Shown here: piece by piece, positions 6,564-14,682 of the stretch
Numbering within the stretch: the stretch's first letter is position 1
Layout of the letters: every line of letters begins with the position of its first letter
Source: JBNKFV01 sp050290265
Lineage (GTDB): Bacteria; Pseudomonadota; Gammaproteobacteria; Pseudomonadales; Cellvibrionaceae
Direction: 5' to 3'
Assembly (NCBI GenBank): GCA_050290265.1
Contig: JBNKHI010000010.1
Span: 18,438-82,437 of the forward strand
Length of the DNA: 64,000 nt
Made by a program: the position numbers and the translations under genes
The notes under the pieces: generated by a model
Seen by the model: only the letters and a program-made list of their open reading frames with translations
Databases searched by the model: none
Told to the model about the DNA's origin: nothing

Positions 6564-7835
6564 TTAGGCTTTATCTAATGCCTGCGATACATCGGCGATG
6601 ATATCGTCGATATGCTCAATACCTACCGAGATACGCACCAGGTCGGCACTCACACCGGCTTTCTTAAGCTCTTCTTCATTCAACTGACGGTGCGTAGTAG
6701 AAGCAGGATGACATGCCAGTGATTTCGCATCGCCAATATTGACCAAACGTAAAATCATATCGAGCGAATCAATAAACTTGGCACAGGCATCAATACCGCC
6801 GGTGATACCAAAACTCAAAATACCTGAGGCTTTGCCTTTGGTAATTTTTTGGCAGTTTTCATAATACGGGCTATCCGGTAAAGCAGCGTAGTTTACCCAC
6901 TCTACTTTCGGGTGTTGCTGTAAATATTCCGCCAGGCGCTGGGCGTTTTCACAATGGCGATCCATTCGCAAACCCAGGGTTTCCAAACCTTGTAAAATTT
7001 GAAATGAATTCATCGGCGAAATAGCAGAACCGGTATTGCGCAGCGGCACTACTCGACAGCGACCAATATACGCGGCAGCACCTAAGGCCTCGGTGTAAAC
7101 CACACCGTGGTAGGAAGGATCTGGCTCGTTAAGAATCGGAAAACGGTCTTTATTGGCGACCCAATCAAACTTACCCGAATCGACAATAATGCCGCCAATG
7201 GTTGTACCGTGGCCGCCAATATATTTAGTGAGTGAATGCACTACAATATCGGCACCCAGCTCAAACGGGCGACACAAATACGGCGTAGCCACTGTGTTGT
7301 CGACAATCAACGGTACACCGTGTTTGTGGGCAATCTCGGCCAAACGCGCAATATCGACAATATTACCGGCTGGGTTACCAATCGACTCGCAGAATACCGC
7401 TTTGGTATTTTCGTCGATGGCGCTTTCAAAACCCGCAAAATCATCATGCGACACCATACGTACGTCCACACCTTGGCGCGGCAGCGAGTGCGCAAACAAA
7501 TTATAGGTACCGCCATACAACTGGCTGGTACTCACAATATTGTCACCCACTTGCGTAATACACTGAATCGCATAGGTGATGGCCGCCATACCAGACGACA
7601 CCGCCAGCGCTGCAATACCGCCTTCCATCGCTGCTACACGTTTTTCCAACACATCGGTGGTTGGGTTCATAATGCGGGTGTAAATATTGCCCGGCACGGC
7701 TAGATTAAACAGGTCCGCGCCATGCTGAGTATCATCAAAGGTATACGATGTGGTTTGATAAATAGGTACCGCCGCAGCTTTGGTGGTAGCTTCGGACTTA
7801 TAACCTTCGTGCAGTGCAATAGATTCGAGTTTCAT
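6564..7835 (-). CDS. metY: O-acetylhomoserine sulfhydrylase
   Basis: This 423-residue PLP enzyme of the Cys/Met-metabolism family makes homocysteine from O-acetylhomoserine and sulfide in the cytoplasm. It shows the family's PIYQTTSYTF start, the SSGMAAI cofactor-binding motif (residues 80-86), the VDNTVATPYLCRP segment and the PLP-binding lysine in HSLTKYIGGHG (Lys204). A C-terminal SLACHPASTTHRQL motif is typical of MetY and MetZ. Length and the NLAVPGNIYTR segment favour MetY over cystathionine synthase. It is monocistronic, with a strong terminator downstream and a structured untranslated leader upstream that may sense sulfur or methionine status. Confidence 0.92.
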   Translation of the reverse strand: MKLESIALHEGYKSEATTKAAAVPIYQTTSYTFDDTQHGADLFNLAVPGNIYTRIMNPTTDVLEKRVAAMEGGIAALAVSSGMAAITYAIQCITQVGDNIVSTSQLYGGTYNLFAHSLPRQGVDVRMVSHDDFAGFESAIDENTKAVFCESIGNPAGNIVDIARLAEIAHKHGVPLIVDNTVATPYLCRPFELGADIVVHSLTKYIGGHGTTIGGIIVDSGKFDWVANKDRFPILNEPDPSYHGVVYTEALGAAAYIGRCRVVPLRNTGSAISPMNSFQILQGLETLGLRMDRHCENAQRLAEYLQQHPKVEWVNYAALPDSPYYENCQKITKGKASGILSFGITGGIDACAKFIDSLDMILRLVNIGDAKSLACHPASTTHRQLNEEELKKAGVSADLVRISVGIEHIDDIIADVSQALDKA

Positions 7836-7945
7836 AGAGTGTCTCGTTTAGATTTATAGTGGTTTGGTTATATTACTAAATAGCAGCTTTCTTTTTGGTT
7901 CAGAAAAGCCACTATTCTATGATCTTTGTGCAGTTTACTGCCGTT

Positions 7946-8010
7946 TCCAGATGTCTCCTTATGCTAACCACAGCACAAGGGATACCGTTTAGCCGGCTTG
8001 TGCATCTGGA
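7946..8010 (-). promoter_or_regulatory. Structured leader upstream of metY (possible regulatory RNA)
   Basis: On the minus strand TCCAGATGCACAAG forms one continuous arm. It pairs with CTTGTGC after a 17-nt loop, and with ATCTGGA after a further 20-nt insert. This gives a 14-bp stem interrupted on one side by the insert. It lies about 110 nt upstream of the metY start. It does not match the SAM-I, SAM-II or SAH riboswitch patterns I can recall, so the ligand, if any, is unknown. Confidence 0.45.
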
Positions 8011-8102
8011 GCATTGAGCAACAGCGTCTATTGTAAACGTATCACAGTAACTATAAAAACGTTAAGCGAAAGGCCCACCTGACAGGCCTATTAAGCACTT
8101 GC

Positions 8103-8336
8103 TTACCTATCACAGAGTGAAGAGTGCCAGCATTTAGGAGCATGCTGAAACAGAAATAACCTCGCGATCAGCAGCAAGCTTATAGCCGCAACCATATGCT
8201 TATACTGAGCCTGCGGCCCACCGAATAATTCAGCGAGCGTGTTCCAAGACCACAATCCAAAAATCGTTATTGCCATAAACACGCAGATATAGATGACGGA
8301 ACGGATGACTTTATTGGTTAACAGGTTTTTCATCAC
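8103..8336 (-). CDS. Small membrane protein downstream of MarR gene
   Basis: A 77-residue protein with two hydrophobic helices (about residues 12-32 and 47-63) separated by a short loop containing LFGGPQAQYKH. No family was recognised. It begins 7 bp after the MarR stop codon and reads the same way, so the two are almost certainly cotranscribed from the promoter holding the double palindrome. A link to the regulator, such as efflux or membrane stress, is suggested only by this arrangement. Confidence 0.55.
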   Translation of the reverse strand: MMKNLLTNKVIRSVIYICVFMAITIFGLWSWNTLAELFGGPQAQYKHMVAAISLLLIARLFLFQHAPKCWHSSLCDR

Positions 8337-8343
8337 AAAATCC

Positions 8344-8787
8344 TCACGATAAATTCTCTTTCATTTTTTCCAAGGTAGCGCGAACTCTTTTAGCCTCTGA
8401 GTCAGAAATGCCATTAAATAGCAGCTTAATAGCCTCTTTATCTTTTTTAGCTATGTCTGAGAACAGGCTACGGCCTTTGTCATTTAGCATGATGAGTGAC
8501 GAGCGTTTGTGCTTGGGATTCTCTTTTATTGATAAGACGTTTTGCTTGAGAAGCGCATTCACAGTTGCTTGAACATGCTGCCTGGAGACACGATAAAGCT
8601 CCGCAATTTGTGGAACGGAAAGCTCTTTATCAGGATATAGAAATTCCATCACCGCGCGTTCTGCTGCGGAAACACCGAGCTCTTCAAGGTAACTATCCGC
8701 TGCATGGCCCATGGAGCGAAACAACCGTCTAATTAACCAGGTTATCTGATAAGGATCTGTATCTTTCATTGTAGGCATAATACTCAC
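8344..8787 (-). CDS. MarR-family transcriptional regulator
   Basis: A 147-residue winged-helix protein. Residues 15-45 form the dimerisation helix (ITWLIRRLFRSMGHAAD). Residues 55-90 hold the helix-turn-helix (LSVPQIAELYRVSRQHVQATVNALL) and about 92-112 the wing (NPKHKRSSLIMLNDKG, with the Arg typical of wing tips). The C-terminal helix completes the dimer interface. Two 17-18-bp palindromes lie just upstream of the gene, so self-repression relieved by a small phenolic or lipophilic ligand is likely. The regulated partner is the small membrane protein downstream, and possibly others. Confidence 0.88.
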   Translation of the reverse strand: MSIMPTMKDTDPYQITWLIRRLFRSMGHAADSYLEELGVSAAERAVMEFLYPDKELSVPQIAELYRVSRQHVQATVNALLKQNVLSIKENPKHKRSSLIMLNDKGRSLFSDIAKKDKEAIKLLFNGISDSEAKRVRATLEKMKENLS

Positions 8788-8794
8788 TCACACT

Positions 8795-8833
8795 TTGACA
8801 ACTAAATTGTCATATATGACAACTCAGTTGTCA
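8795..8833. promoter_or_regulatory. Double palindromic operator of the MarR gene
   Basis: TTGACAACTAAATTGTCA (8795-8812) and TGACAACTCAGTTGTCA (8817-8833) are two near-identical palindromes, centred about 21 bp apart and so on the same helix face. They lie just before the MarR start, the typical place for autoregulation. Confidence 0.8.
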
Positions 8834-9120
8834 ATAAAAAGTGATGCGGAATCAATCTGACAGGCTTTTTATCCGCGTTATTTTTAAAGCTTCACGCACG
8901 GCTGCGGTATACGTTATCAGATATGGTATTGGCGACTAGTGCCTAGCTATTTGCCCTTTTGTTAACCGTAGCGGACTGACACGTGTTTAACACTGATAGA
9001 CGCTAGCATCTCAGCTTAATAAGGCATAAATATATCGATAATCGATAAAAAAATATTGTTTATCAATATTTTTCTGCTAATCTAACGCCAGAAATGTGAA
9101 TTCAGCTGAACAGGTATGAA
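8834..9120. other. Intergenic region with inverted repeat before DUF2975 gene
   Basis: No gene was seen. AAAAATATTG and CAATATTTTT (about 9050-9072) form an AT-rich inverted repeat that may be the operator or promoter for the rightward operon. The part 8935-9010 resembles intergenic DNA near 6350-6430 and 10885-10930. Confidence 0.4.
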
Positions 9121-9663
9121 ATGAATACACCTCTAAGTCCCCCTCTCAATCGCTACATCATGGCGATGCGAATCGTTTTAATTGCAGCCAGCTTAGCTCT
9201 TGTTGCCGACGAAATTATTACTTTCTTTTTCAGCTCGCAGCCTGTTGCGCTACTGATTCAAGGTGAGGTTTGGACAAAACCTCTCACCAGCTTCCAAGCA
9301 TTTGATAAAGCGGTGCTTTTTTTCATTGTTAATACTGGGAACTTCTGCTGGCTGTTTGCCTTGTATCAACTCTGGGCGTTATGTGCTCTTTATAGTGACA
9401 ACCATATTTTCGAGGCGCAAAACGCACGCCACTTCATTAACATTGGCTATGCCTTAATGGTCATGTCTATCTTGCAAATGTTCGTAGTACCCACTGCTGG
9501 AGCGTATTTACTTTACCGGAACATTAGCCCACAAATGCCTGATATCAATATTTTAGGATTATTGGAACTTGATCTTCTTGTCGCAGGCTTATTATTTTTA
9601 CTGATTGCGAAAATTATGGAATTCGCTGCGACTATCCAAGAAGAATCGAAATTAACAATTTAA
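9121..9663 (+). CDS. DUF2975 integral membrane protein
   Basis: A 180-residue protein with four membrane helices (about residues 14-36, 62-88, 105-130 and 145-168), the layout of DUF2975. The characteristic polar stretch FEAQNARHFINIGYAL lies between helices 2 and 3. DUF2975 proteins are nearly always encoded next to a small Cro/CI-type regulator of the YozG kind, as here (next gene 21 bp downstream). This suggests a membrane-linked regulatory pair of unknown signal. Confidence 0.75.
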   Translation: MNTPLSPPLNRYIMAMRIVLIAASLALVADEIITFFFSSQPVALLIQGEVWTKPLTSFQAFDKAVLFFIVNTGNFCWLFALYQLWALCALYSDNHIFEAQNARHFINIGYALMVMSILQMFVVPTAGAYLLYRNISPQMPDINILGLLELDLLVAGLLFLLIAKIMEFAATIQEESKLTI

Positions 9664-9684
9664 TTAAAAAACAGGTTTATTAGC

Positions 9685-9915
9685 GTGGCAGAAGAAAGTG
9701 CCCAAATAATTGTTAACTTAGATGTCATATTGGCACAACGGAAGATGAAACTTTCGGACTTATCAAAAAAAGTTGGTGTAAGTTTAGCTAATTTATCAAT
9801 CTTAAAAACAGGAAAAGCGAGAGCTATTCGCTTTTCAACACTTGCAGCAATATGCGAGGCATTAGAATGTCAGCCAGGAGATTTATTGAAGTACAACACA
9901 GAAGATGATCTGTAA
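9685..9915 (+). CDS. XRE-family HTH regulator (YozG-like)
   Basis: A 76-residue Cro/CI-type DNA-binding protein that is almost entirely a helix-turn-helix domain: MKLSDLSKKVGVSLANLSILKTGKARAIRFSTL at residues 20-52, then the conserved CEALECQPGDLLKY ending of the YozG/DUF2975-partner group. It starts at GTG. Coupling to the DUF2975 gene implies the pair works together, perhaps with the membrane protein titrating or sensing for the regulator. Confidence 0.85.
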   Translation: MAEESAQIIVNLDVILAQRKMKLSDLSKKVGVSLANLSILKTGKARAIRFSTLAAICEALECQPGDLLKYNTEDDL

Positions 9916-9928
9916 AAGGAGAGGTAAG

Positions 9929-10516
9929 ATGAAACAAACACAATATTTTTCGTTCTTGATACTACTAATCGTACCGATTTTAACGTTTAGCGATGCGGTT
10001 GCCGCTGACACTGGCTTTTATACGGGTGCAACGATAGGAAGATCTGGATTATTGTTTGATAGTAAAACTAGCATTGGAGAGATTGATGGAGAATCCGGTA
10101 ACTCTGGTACTGTTTTAGCTGGGTATAAACACAAGCTATATAAAGGCTGGTTTCTCTCCGGTGAGACCTTCTATAGACACGTGGATATAGATAAAACATT
10201 TAGCGGCGGCGAAAATATTAAACTTGATTCTCAATATGGTCTAAATGCGCACATTGGCTATGAATGGCAATGGGGAGAGCTGTATACAATTATTGGGCTT
10301 GGTCGTTTTGACTACGAGTTCGTTCAAAATGGAATTTCTGCCGGCGATGACAATATAAATTCCTTTATTGGTATAGGAACCAGCTTTCAGATCTCAAATT
10401 CACTTTCAACAACTCTCGAGTACACAAGTGCTTCGGACGAAATAAGTACAAGCTCTGATCCTGAAAAATCTATCGCTTTATACTCAATGCAAGTTGGTCT
10501 TAGGTACCATTTCTAA
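9929..10516 (+). CDS. Outer-membrane beta-barrel protein
   Basis: The 195-residue product begins with a signal peptide (about residues 1-26, cleavage near VAA-DT). It continues as alternating polar/aromatic strands typical of an eight-stranded OmpW/Ail/OmpA-like barrel (GFYTGATIGRSGLLF, then YGLNAHIGYEWQWG) and ends SMQVGLRYHF, with the C-terminal Phe that serves as the Bam signal. The ATG at 9929 is preferred over 9905 because AAGGAGAGG precedes it and the signal peptide then starts correctly. It begins 13 bp after the XRE gene, so it is probably part of that operon. Confidence 0.72.
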   Translation: MKQTQYFSFLILLIVPILTFSDAVAADTGFYTGATIGRSGLLFDSKTSIGEIDGESGNSGTVLAGYKHKLYKGWFLSGETFYRHVDIDKTFSGGENIKLDSQYGLNAHIGYEWQWGELYTIIGLGRFDYEFVQNGISAGDDNINSFIGIGTSFQISNSLSTTLEYTSASDEISTSSDPEKSIALYSMQVGLRYHF

Positions 10517-10543
10517 AACCATCTTAGGCACCATTTCTAAAAC
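10498..10543 (+). repeat. 25-bp tandem duplication of the barrel gene's 3' end
   Basis: CTTAGGTACCATTTCTAAAAC is followed 25 bp later by CTTAGGCACCATTTCTAAAAC. The unit includes the last codons and the stop, so the second copy lies outside the gene. Confidence 0.85.
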
Positions 10544-10575
10544 TAAACGTAGCCCACTACTGCTGATACATATTA

Positions 10576-10606
10576 AGGACGTATTATAGGATTCATAATA
10601 CGTCCT
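10576..10606. terminator. Hairpin after the barrel gene (possible terminator)
   Basis: AGGACGTATTAT and ATAATACGTCCT form a perfect 12-bp stem with a 7-nt loop, 60 bp after the stop. There is no T run, so termination may be weak; it could serve as an mRNA 3'-end stabiliser. The rest of 10607-10930 shows no gene. Confidence 0.45.
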
Positions 10607-10932
10607 ACTTGTAGGATAGACCAAAGTTTTCTGTAATTTTCAATTTAATGAATATTGAAAACACTCTGCGTTATGTTTAAGAAAATTAATACCCAACACT
10701 CACCTTTTATTAAAATACAAACATAATAACGCTTATTGATTCTTATCTTTTTGGTTTGTCACAAGATATTGCTCTGTACCGAACAGCTAAAATATCACCG
10801 TTTAAAATTGCATGAGTAATTGAATCATCACGTTAATAGAAAAGAATACTACCTGATATCTTCCTAACAATTACACCTTCAAGGCTAAGCGCTAGCAGGC
10901 TACCCGTGTTTAACATTAATAGAGGAAAGCCA

Positions 10933-10974
10933 TAAAAAAAGCCGCTTCGTGTGTAACCAGAAGCGGCTTTTTTT
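10933..10974. terminator. Bidirectional terminator downstream of pyk
   Basis: AGCCGCTTC and GAAGCGGCT form the stem, with seven A residues on the left and eight T residues on the right, so it can act from either side. It lies just after the pyk stop and is similar to the metY terminator. Confidence 0.88.
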
Positions 10975-10992
10975 ACAGTTATTAACTAATCA

Positions 10993-12438
10993 TTAATGTT
11001 TGTCGCCTACGCGGATAATCCGCATGGTGTCTGTACCACCGTGTACGTTTAGGTAATCACCTTTCGACATAATCACCATATCACCGGTTGTCACCGCTTC
11101 ACGACGCAACAATTCGTCAATGACAGCCGGGGTAATCAAGTCTGGCGACATTTGATCGGTACCAATACTGACGGGCGTTACACCACGATACAGTGCCAAG
11201 CGTCGTTGTGTATCCGGGTGCGTGGTAAATGCAAACAGCGGGATACCCGAGCTGATGCGCGACATTAACAAAGGCGTATGCCCGGTTTCGGTTAGACTGA
11301 CAATCGCTTTTACACCGTCCATATGGTTTGCCGCATACATGACTGACATTGCAATTGCTTCGTCGATACGGCCAAAATGTTGATGTAAGCGATGCTGAGA
11401 CTGCTGTGTTTGACGCTGTCGCTCTGCCCCCAAAATAACGCGACACATGGCTTCAACAGTTTCCACTGGGTAGTCACCGGCAGCGGTCTCTGCCGATAAC
11501 ATTACCGCATCGGTTCCATCCAGTACGGCGTTGGCTACGTCAAATACTTCAGCTCGCGTAGGCAGTGGGCTGGTGATCATGGTTTCCATCATTTGTGTGG
11601 CGGTAATCACAACGGTATTCAATTGCCGCGAGCGTTTGATCATGTGCTTTTGTACGGCAATCAATTCCGCATCGCCAATTTCTACACCAAGATCGCCCCG
11701 TGCAACCATGACTGCATCCGACGCAATAATAATTCCATCCAGTACATCGTGATCATTCACGGCTTCGGCACGCTCAACTTTAGCCACAATGCCAGCATTG
11801 CCACCCGCTTTATGCAAAAGCTCGCGGGCTTTTTCGACATCTGCCGCATTGCGAACAAAGGATACGGCCAGGTAATCAACACCAATTTTTGCGGCCAGTT
11901 CTATATCGCGAAAATCTTTTTCGGTTAAGGCATCGGCAGACAAACCACCGCCTTCGCGATTAATACCTTTGTTGTTGCTGAGCTTGCCACCAGAAAACAC
12001 GGTGGTTTCAATACGATTACCGTTGACGGTTTCGACCAGTAAAATAACCCGACCATCATCCAGTAATAACTTATCGCCCGGCGATACATCTTGCGGCAAT
12101 TGCCGATAATCAATACCGACCTCATGCTGATTACCCGCGTCGCGATCAAGATCTGCATCCAGCGCAAAGCGGTCACCGTTTTTCAATTTAATCGGACCGT
12201 CTGCAAAACGCGAAATGCGAATCTTTGGCCCTTGTAAGTCACCCAGTACGGCGACGGTACGGCCAATTTTATCTGCAATAGCACGCACATTATTGGCACG
12301 CTCCATATGATCCTCTGGACCACCATGGGAGAAATTAAGCCGGACAACATTCACTCCCGCACGCAAGACTTTTTCCAACGTGACTATATCGTCCGTAGCA
12401 GGACCGAGGGTAGCAACAATTTTGGTTCGACGAATCAC
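10993..12438 (-). CDS. pyk: Pyruvate kinase
   Basis: This 481-residue enzyme converts phosphoenolpyruvate and ADP to pyruvate and ATP. It starts with the signature RRTKIVATLGPAT and RLNFSHG (residues 35-41), has the B domain, the active-site IVAKVERAEAV lysine region (about residue 220), the DGIIIASDAVMVARGDLGVEIG metal-binding segment and the ITATQMMETM helix, then an effector-binding C domain. The length is normal for PykA/PykF. It is the last gene of the minus-strand run after pgl (54-bp gap) and has its own strong terminator, giving the ED operon its ATP-yielding last step. Confidence 0.95.
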   Translation of the reverse strand: MIRRTKIVATLGPATDDIVTLEKVLRAGVNVVRLNFSHGGPEDHMERANNVRAIADKIGRTVAVLGDLQGPKIRISRFADGPIKLKNGDRFALDADLDRDAGNQHEVGIDYRQLPQDVSPGDKLLLDDGRVILLVETVNGNRIETTVFSGGKLSNNKGINREGGGLSADALTEKDFRDIELAAKIGVDYLAVSFVRNAADVEKARELLHKAGGNAGIVAKVERAEAVNDHDVLDGIIIASDAVMVARGDLGVEIGDAELIAVQKHMIKRSRQLNTVVITATQMMETMITSPLPTRAEVFDVANAVLDGTDAVMLSAETAAGDYPVETVEAMCRVILGAERQRQTQQSQHRLHQHFGRIDEAIAMSVMYAANHMDGVKAIVSLTETGHTPLLMSRISSGIPLFAFTTHPDTQRRLALYRGVTPVSIGTDQMSPDLITPAVIDELLRREAVTTGDMVIMSKGDYLNVHGGTDTMRIIRVGDKH

Positions 12439-12492
12439 AATAAATTCCTTTAGCTACATGTAGCATTGGTTACGCGGGCAAAGTCAGCGTTG

Positions 12493-13227
12493 CTATTCTG
12501 CCCAATAAATACTGACGGGAGTTTTCTCCTGCTGCAAAATAAAACTAATCGGCAGCTCACGCTGTTCAGCAGGATCAATCCGCCAACCGGCATCTTGCAG
12601 AATGGCTTTCTTTTCTTGACCGGTAATATGGATAAATACTTTTCTACTGTTTAACAACCGCGGTAACGTCATTGTCATCCGCTGATGAGGGGCAGTTACG
12701 GGATCGATTGCCAGACAATTTTTGCCAGAATCCATTGCCACAGCAGCCTTCAGTGCTTTGGCTTTAGGGAACAGCGACGCGGTGTGGCCATCGCCACCCA
12801 TTCCCAGAATAACCAGATCAAAACGCCCTAATGCTGCAAGCTCTGCATCTAACTCTGCCTGGCCATCGTTGGCGTCAGTATGGGACGTTTTCAGCGGTAA
12901 AAATTTGCCTGCCGCAGCCTTACCCACTAACAGGTTTTCACGCACTAACTTTTCGTTGCTGTCAGCATGGTCGGGATTCACCCAACGCTCGTCAGCCAAG
13001 GTGACGGTAATGTCTGCCCAGGGCAATTCTTTCTCGGATAGAAATTTAAAAAACTGCAATGGTGTCGAGCCACCAGAAACTACTAACGTTGCTTTACCAC
13101 GCTTGTTAACGGCTTTGGTTAATATCGCCGCTACATCATCAGCCAGCTGTGAGTCCAGGGCATCACGATGAGTAAAACTGTTATAGGATTCGACGTCATC
13201 TGCAGAATCGAAAACACCATCACTCAT
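12493..13227 (-). CDS. pgl: 6-phosphogluconolactonase
   Basis: The 244-residue protein of the DevB/Pgl family hydrolyses 6-phosphogluconolactone to 6-phosphogluconate. Family motifs visible are VVSGGSTPLQFF (sugar-phosphate loop), WADITVTLADERWVNPDHADSN and FDLVILGMGGDGHTASLFP. The start at 13227 (MSDGVF) is chosen over an ATG 24 bp earlier because it gives an 8-bp overlap with the zwf stop and has a GGGAG site upstream. The overlap implies translational coupling to zwf. Confidence 0.92.
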   Translation of the reverse strand: MSDGVFDSADDVESYNSFTHRDALDSQLADDVAAILTKAVNKRGKATLVVSGGSTPLQFFKFLSEKELPWADITVTLADERWVNPDHADSNEKLVRENLLVGKAAAGKFLPLKTSHTDANDGQAELDAELAALGRFDLVILGMGGDGHTASLFPKAKALKAAVAMDSGKNCLAIDPVTAPHQRMTMTLPRLLNSRKVFIHITGQEKKAILQDAGWRIDPAEQRELPISFILQQEKTPVSIYWAE

Positions 13228-14674
13228 GCCAGCTTCTCCCATCCTTTTCAATTAACAGCTCTGCTTTAGTGGGGCCCCACGAGCCAGCATGATAATGCTT
13301 AACTTCTTGTGCTTGTGTTTGCCAGGCGTTCACTAGCTGGTCACACCAACGCCAGGACTCTTCAACTTCTTCACGACCAACAAACAACGACTGGTCACCC
13401 ATGATCGCATCCAAAAACAAACGTTCATACGCTTCTGGAATTCGATCCATGCCTGATGAGCCTAAAAAGTAGAGGTTCAAGGTTTGACGCGCTAAAGCCA
13501 TTTTATCTTTCAGGCTATGCTTCTTCGACACCATCTGCATTTCAATACCTTCGTTAGGCTGCAAGCGAATCACCAAACGATTAGGAATATTGTCTCCAGC
13601 GGAAAAAATATTATGCGGCAAACTTTTGTAGGCAATCACAATTTCCGTGTGCTTAGCGGGCATACGCTTACCGGTACGCAAGTAAAAAGGCACGCCGGCC
13701 CAACGCCAGTTATCAATAAAGGCTTTGATAGCAACAAATGTTTCGGTGTCACTGTGGGCTGCTACACTGCCCTCTTCATCCATATAGCCCGGCACAGCCT
13801 GTCCCTGATTCCAACCGGCAGCGTACTGGCCGCGCACTGAGTTTTCAGCCACATTAGACGAATCAATGGTTCGCAACGCACGGATGATTTTGACTTTTTC
13901 GTCACGAATACTGTCAGCGGTCATGGAGTTTGGTGGCTCCATCGCCACCAAACACAATAGCTGCATTAAGTGGTTTTGCACCATGTCACGCAGCTGGCCT
14001 ACTTTGTCGTAATACGACCAGCGACCTTCAATACCCACGGTTTCGGCAACCGTAATCTGCACATGGTCAATACAACTCTGGTCCCACTGGGCATTTATAA
14101 AGCGGTTGGCAAAACGCAGTACCAGTAAGTTTTGAACCGTTTCTTTACCCAGGTAGTGATCGATACGATAAATTTTATCTTCAGGAAAATGTTTACCAAC
14201 GGTTTCGTTAACATTGGTACAGCTTTTAAAGTCATGTCCGATGGGCTTTTCCAGAACGATACGGCATTCACCTTCCAGACACCCGGTACTGCCCATATTA
14301 TTACAAATATCGCTGTACAAACTCGGTGGTGTCGCCAGATAAAAAATACTCGTGCGCCCTTCTGACAATACCTCTGCCAAGCCGTTGTAATCCTGTTCTT
14401 CTGTCATATTGACGCGAACATAAAGGCAACGGTCAGCAAAACACTTCCAGTGTTTCTCGGTCCAATATTTAGCCTCGATAAACGGCTCCAAGCGCGCTTT
14501 TAATTGTGTTAAAAACTCTTCAAGACTAACGTCATCTCTTGCCACGCTGATAATGCGCAACTCTGTTGGCAGTAAGTCACTACAGGCAAGGTGATACAGC
14601 GCGGGAAATAATTTGCGCGCAGACAAGTCGCCCTTGGCACCAAAAATTATTAGATCTGTTTCTTCGTTCATCAT
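13220..14674 (-). CDS. zwf: Glucose-6-phosphate 1-dehydrogenase
   Basis: The 484-residue enzyme oxidises glucose-6-phosphate to the lactone with NAD(P)+. It shows the N-terminal dinucleotide-binding IIFGAKGDLSARKLFPALYHL, the EKPIGHDF motif and the substrate-binding YRIDHYLGKETVQN with its catalytic histidine. A possible ATG 45 bp upstream is rejected because AAGGA lies just before 14674 and homology begins there. The usual GASGDL is GAKGDL here, a conservative variation seen in the family. It sits 8 bp after eda and overlaps pgl. Confidence 0.95.
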   Translation of the reverse strand: MMNEETDLIIFGAKGDLSARKLFPALYHLACSDLLPTELRIISVARDDVSLEEFLTQLKARLEPFIEAKYWTEKHWKCFADRCLYVRVNMTEEQDYNGLAEVLSEGRTSIFYLATPPSLYSDICNNMGSTGCLEGECRIVLEKPIGHDFKSCTNVNETVGKHFPEDKIYRIDHYLGKETVQNLLVLRFANRFINAQWDQSCIDHVQITVAETVGIEGRWSYYDKVGQLRDMVQNHLMQLLCLVAMEPPNSMTADSIRDEKVKIIRALRTIDSSNVAENSVRGQYAAGWNQGQAVPGYMDEEGSVAAHSDTETFVAIKAFIDNWRWAGVPFYLRTGKRMPAKHTEIVIAYKSLPHNIFSAGDNIPNRLVIRLQPNEGIEMQMVSKKHSLKDKMALARQTLNLYFLGSSGMDRIPEAYERLFLDAIMGDQSLFVGREEVEESWRWCDQLVNAWQTQAQEVKHYHAGSWGPTKAELLIEKDGRSWHE

Positions 14675-14682
14675 AAAAATCC

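Noticed and set aside
7236..7703. A 155-codon frame opposite metY
   Set aside because: It lies wholly inside metY on the other strand, has no ribosome site or known motif, and reflects the codon pattern of metY.
7946..8010. SAM-I, SAM-II or SAH riboswitch
   Set aside because: The stem layout is clear, but the conserved loop sequences of those classes as I know them are not present; kept only as an unassigned structure.
13227..13251. A longer N-terminus for 6-phosphogluconolactonase
   Set aside because: The extra residues do not fit the family, while the ATG at 13227 has a better ribosome site and a short coupling overlap.
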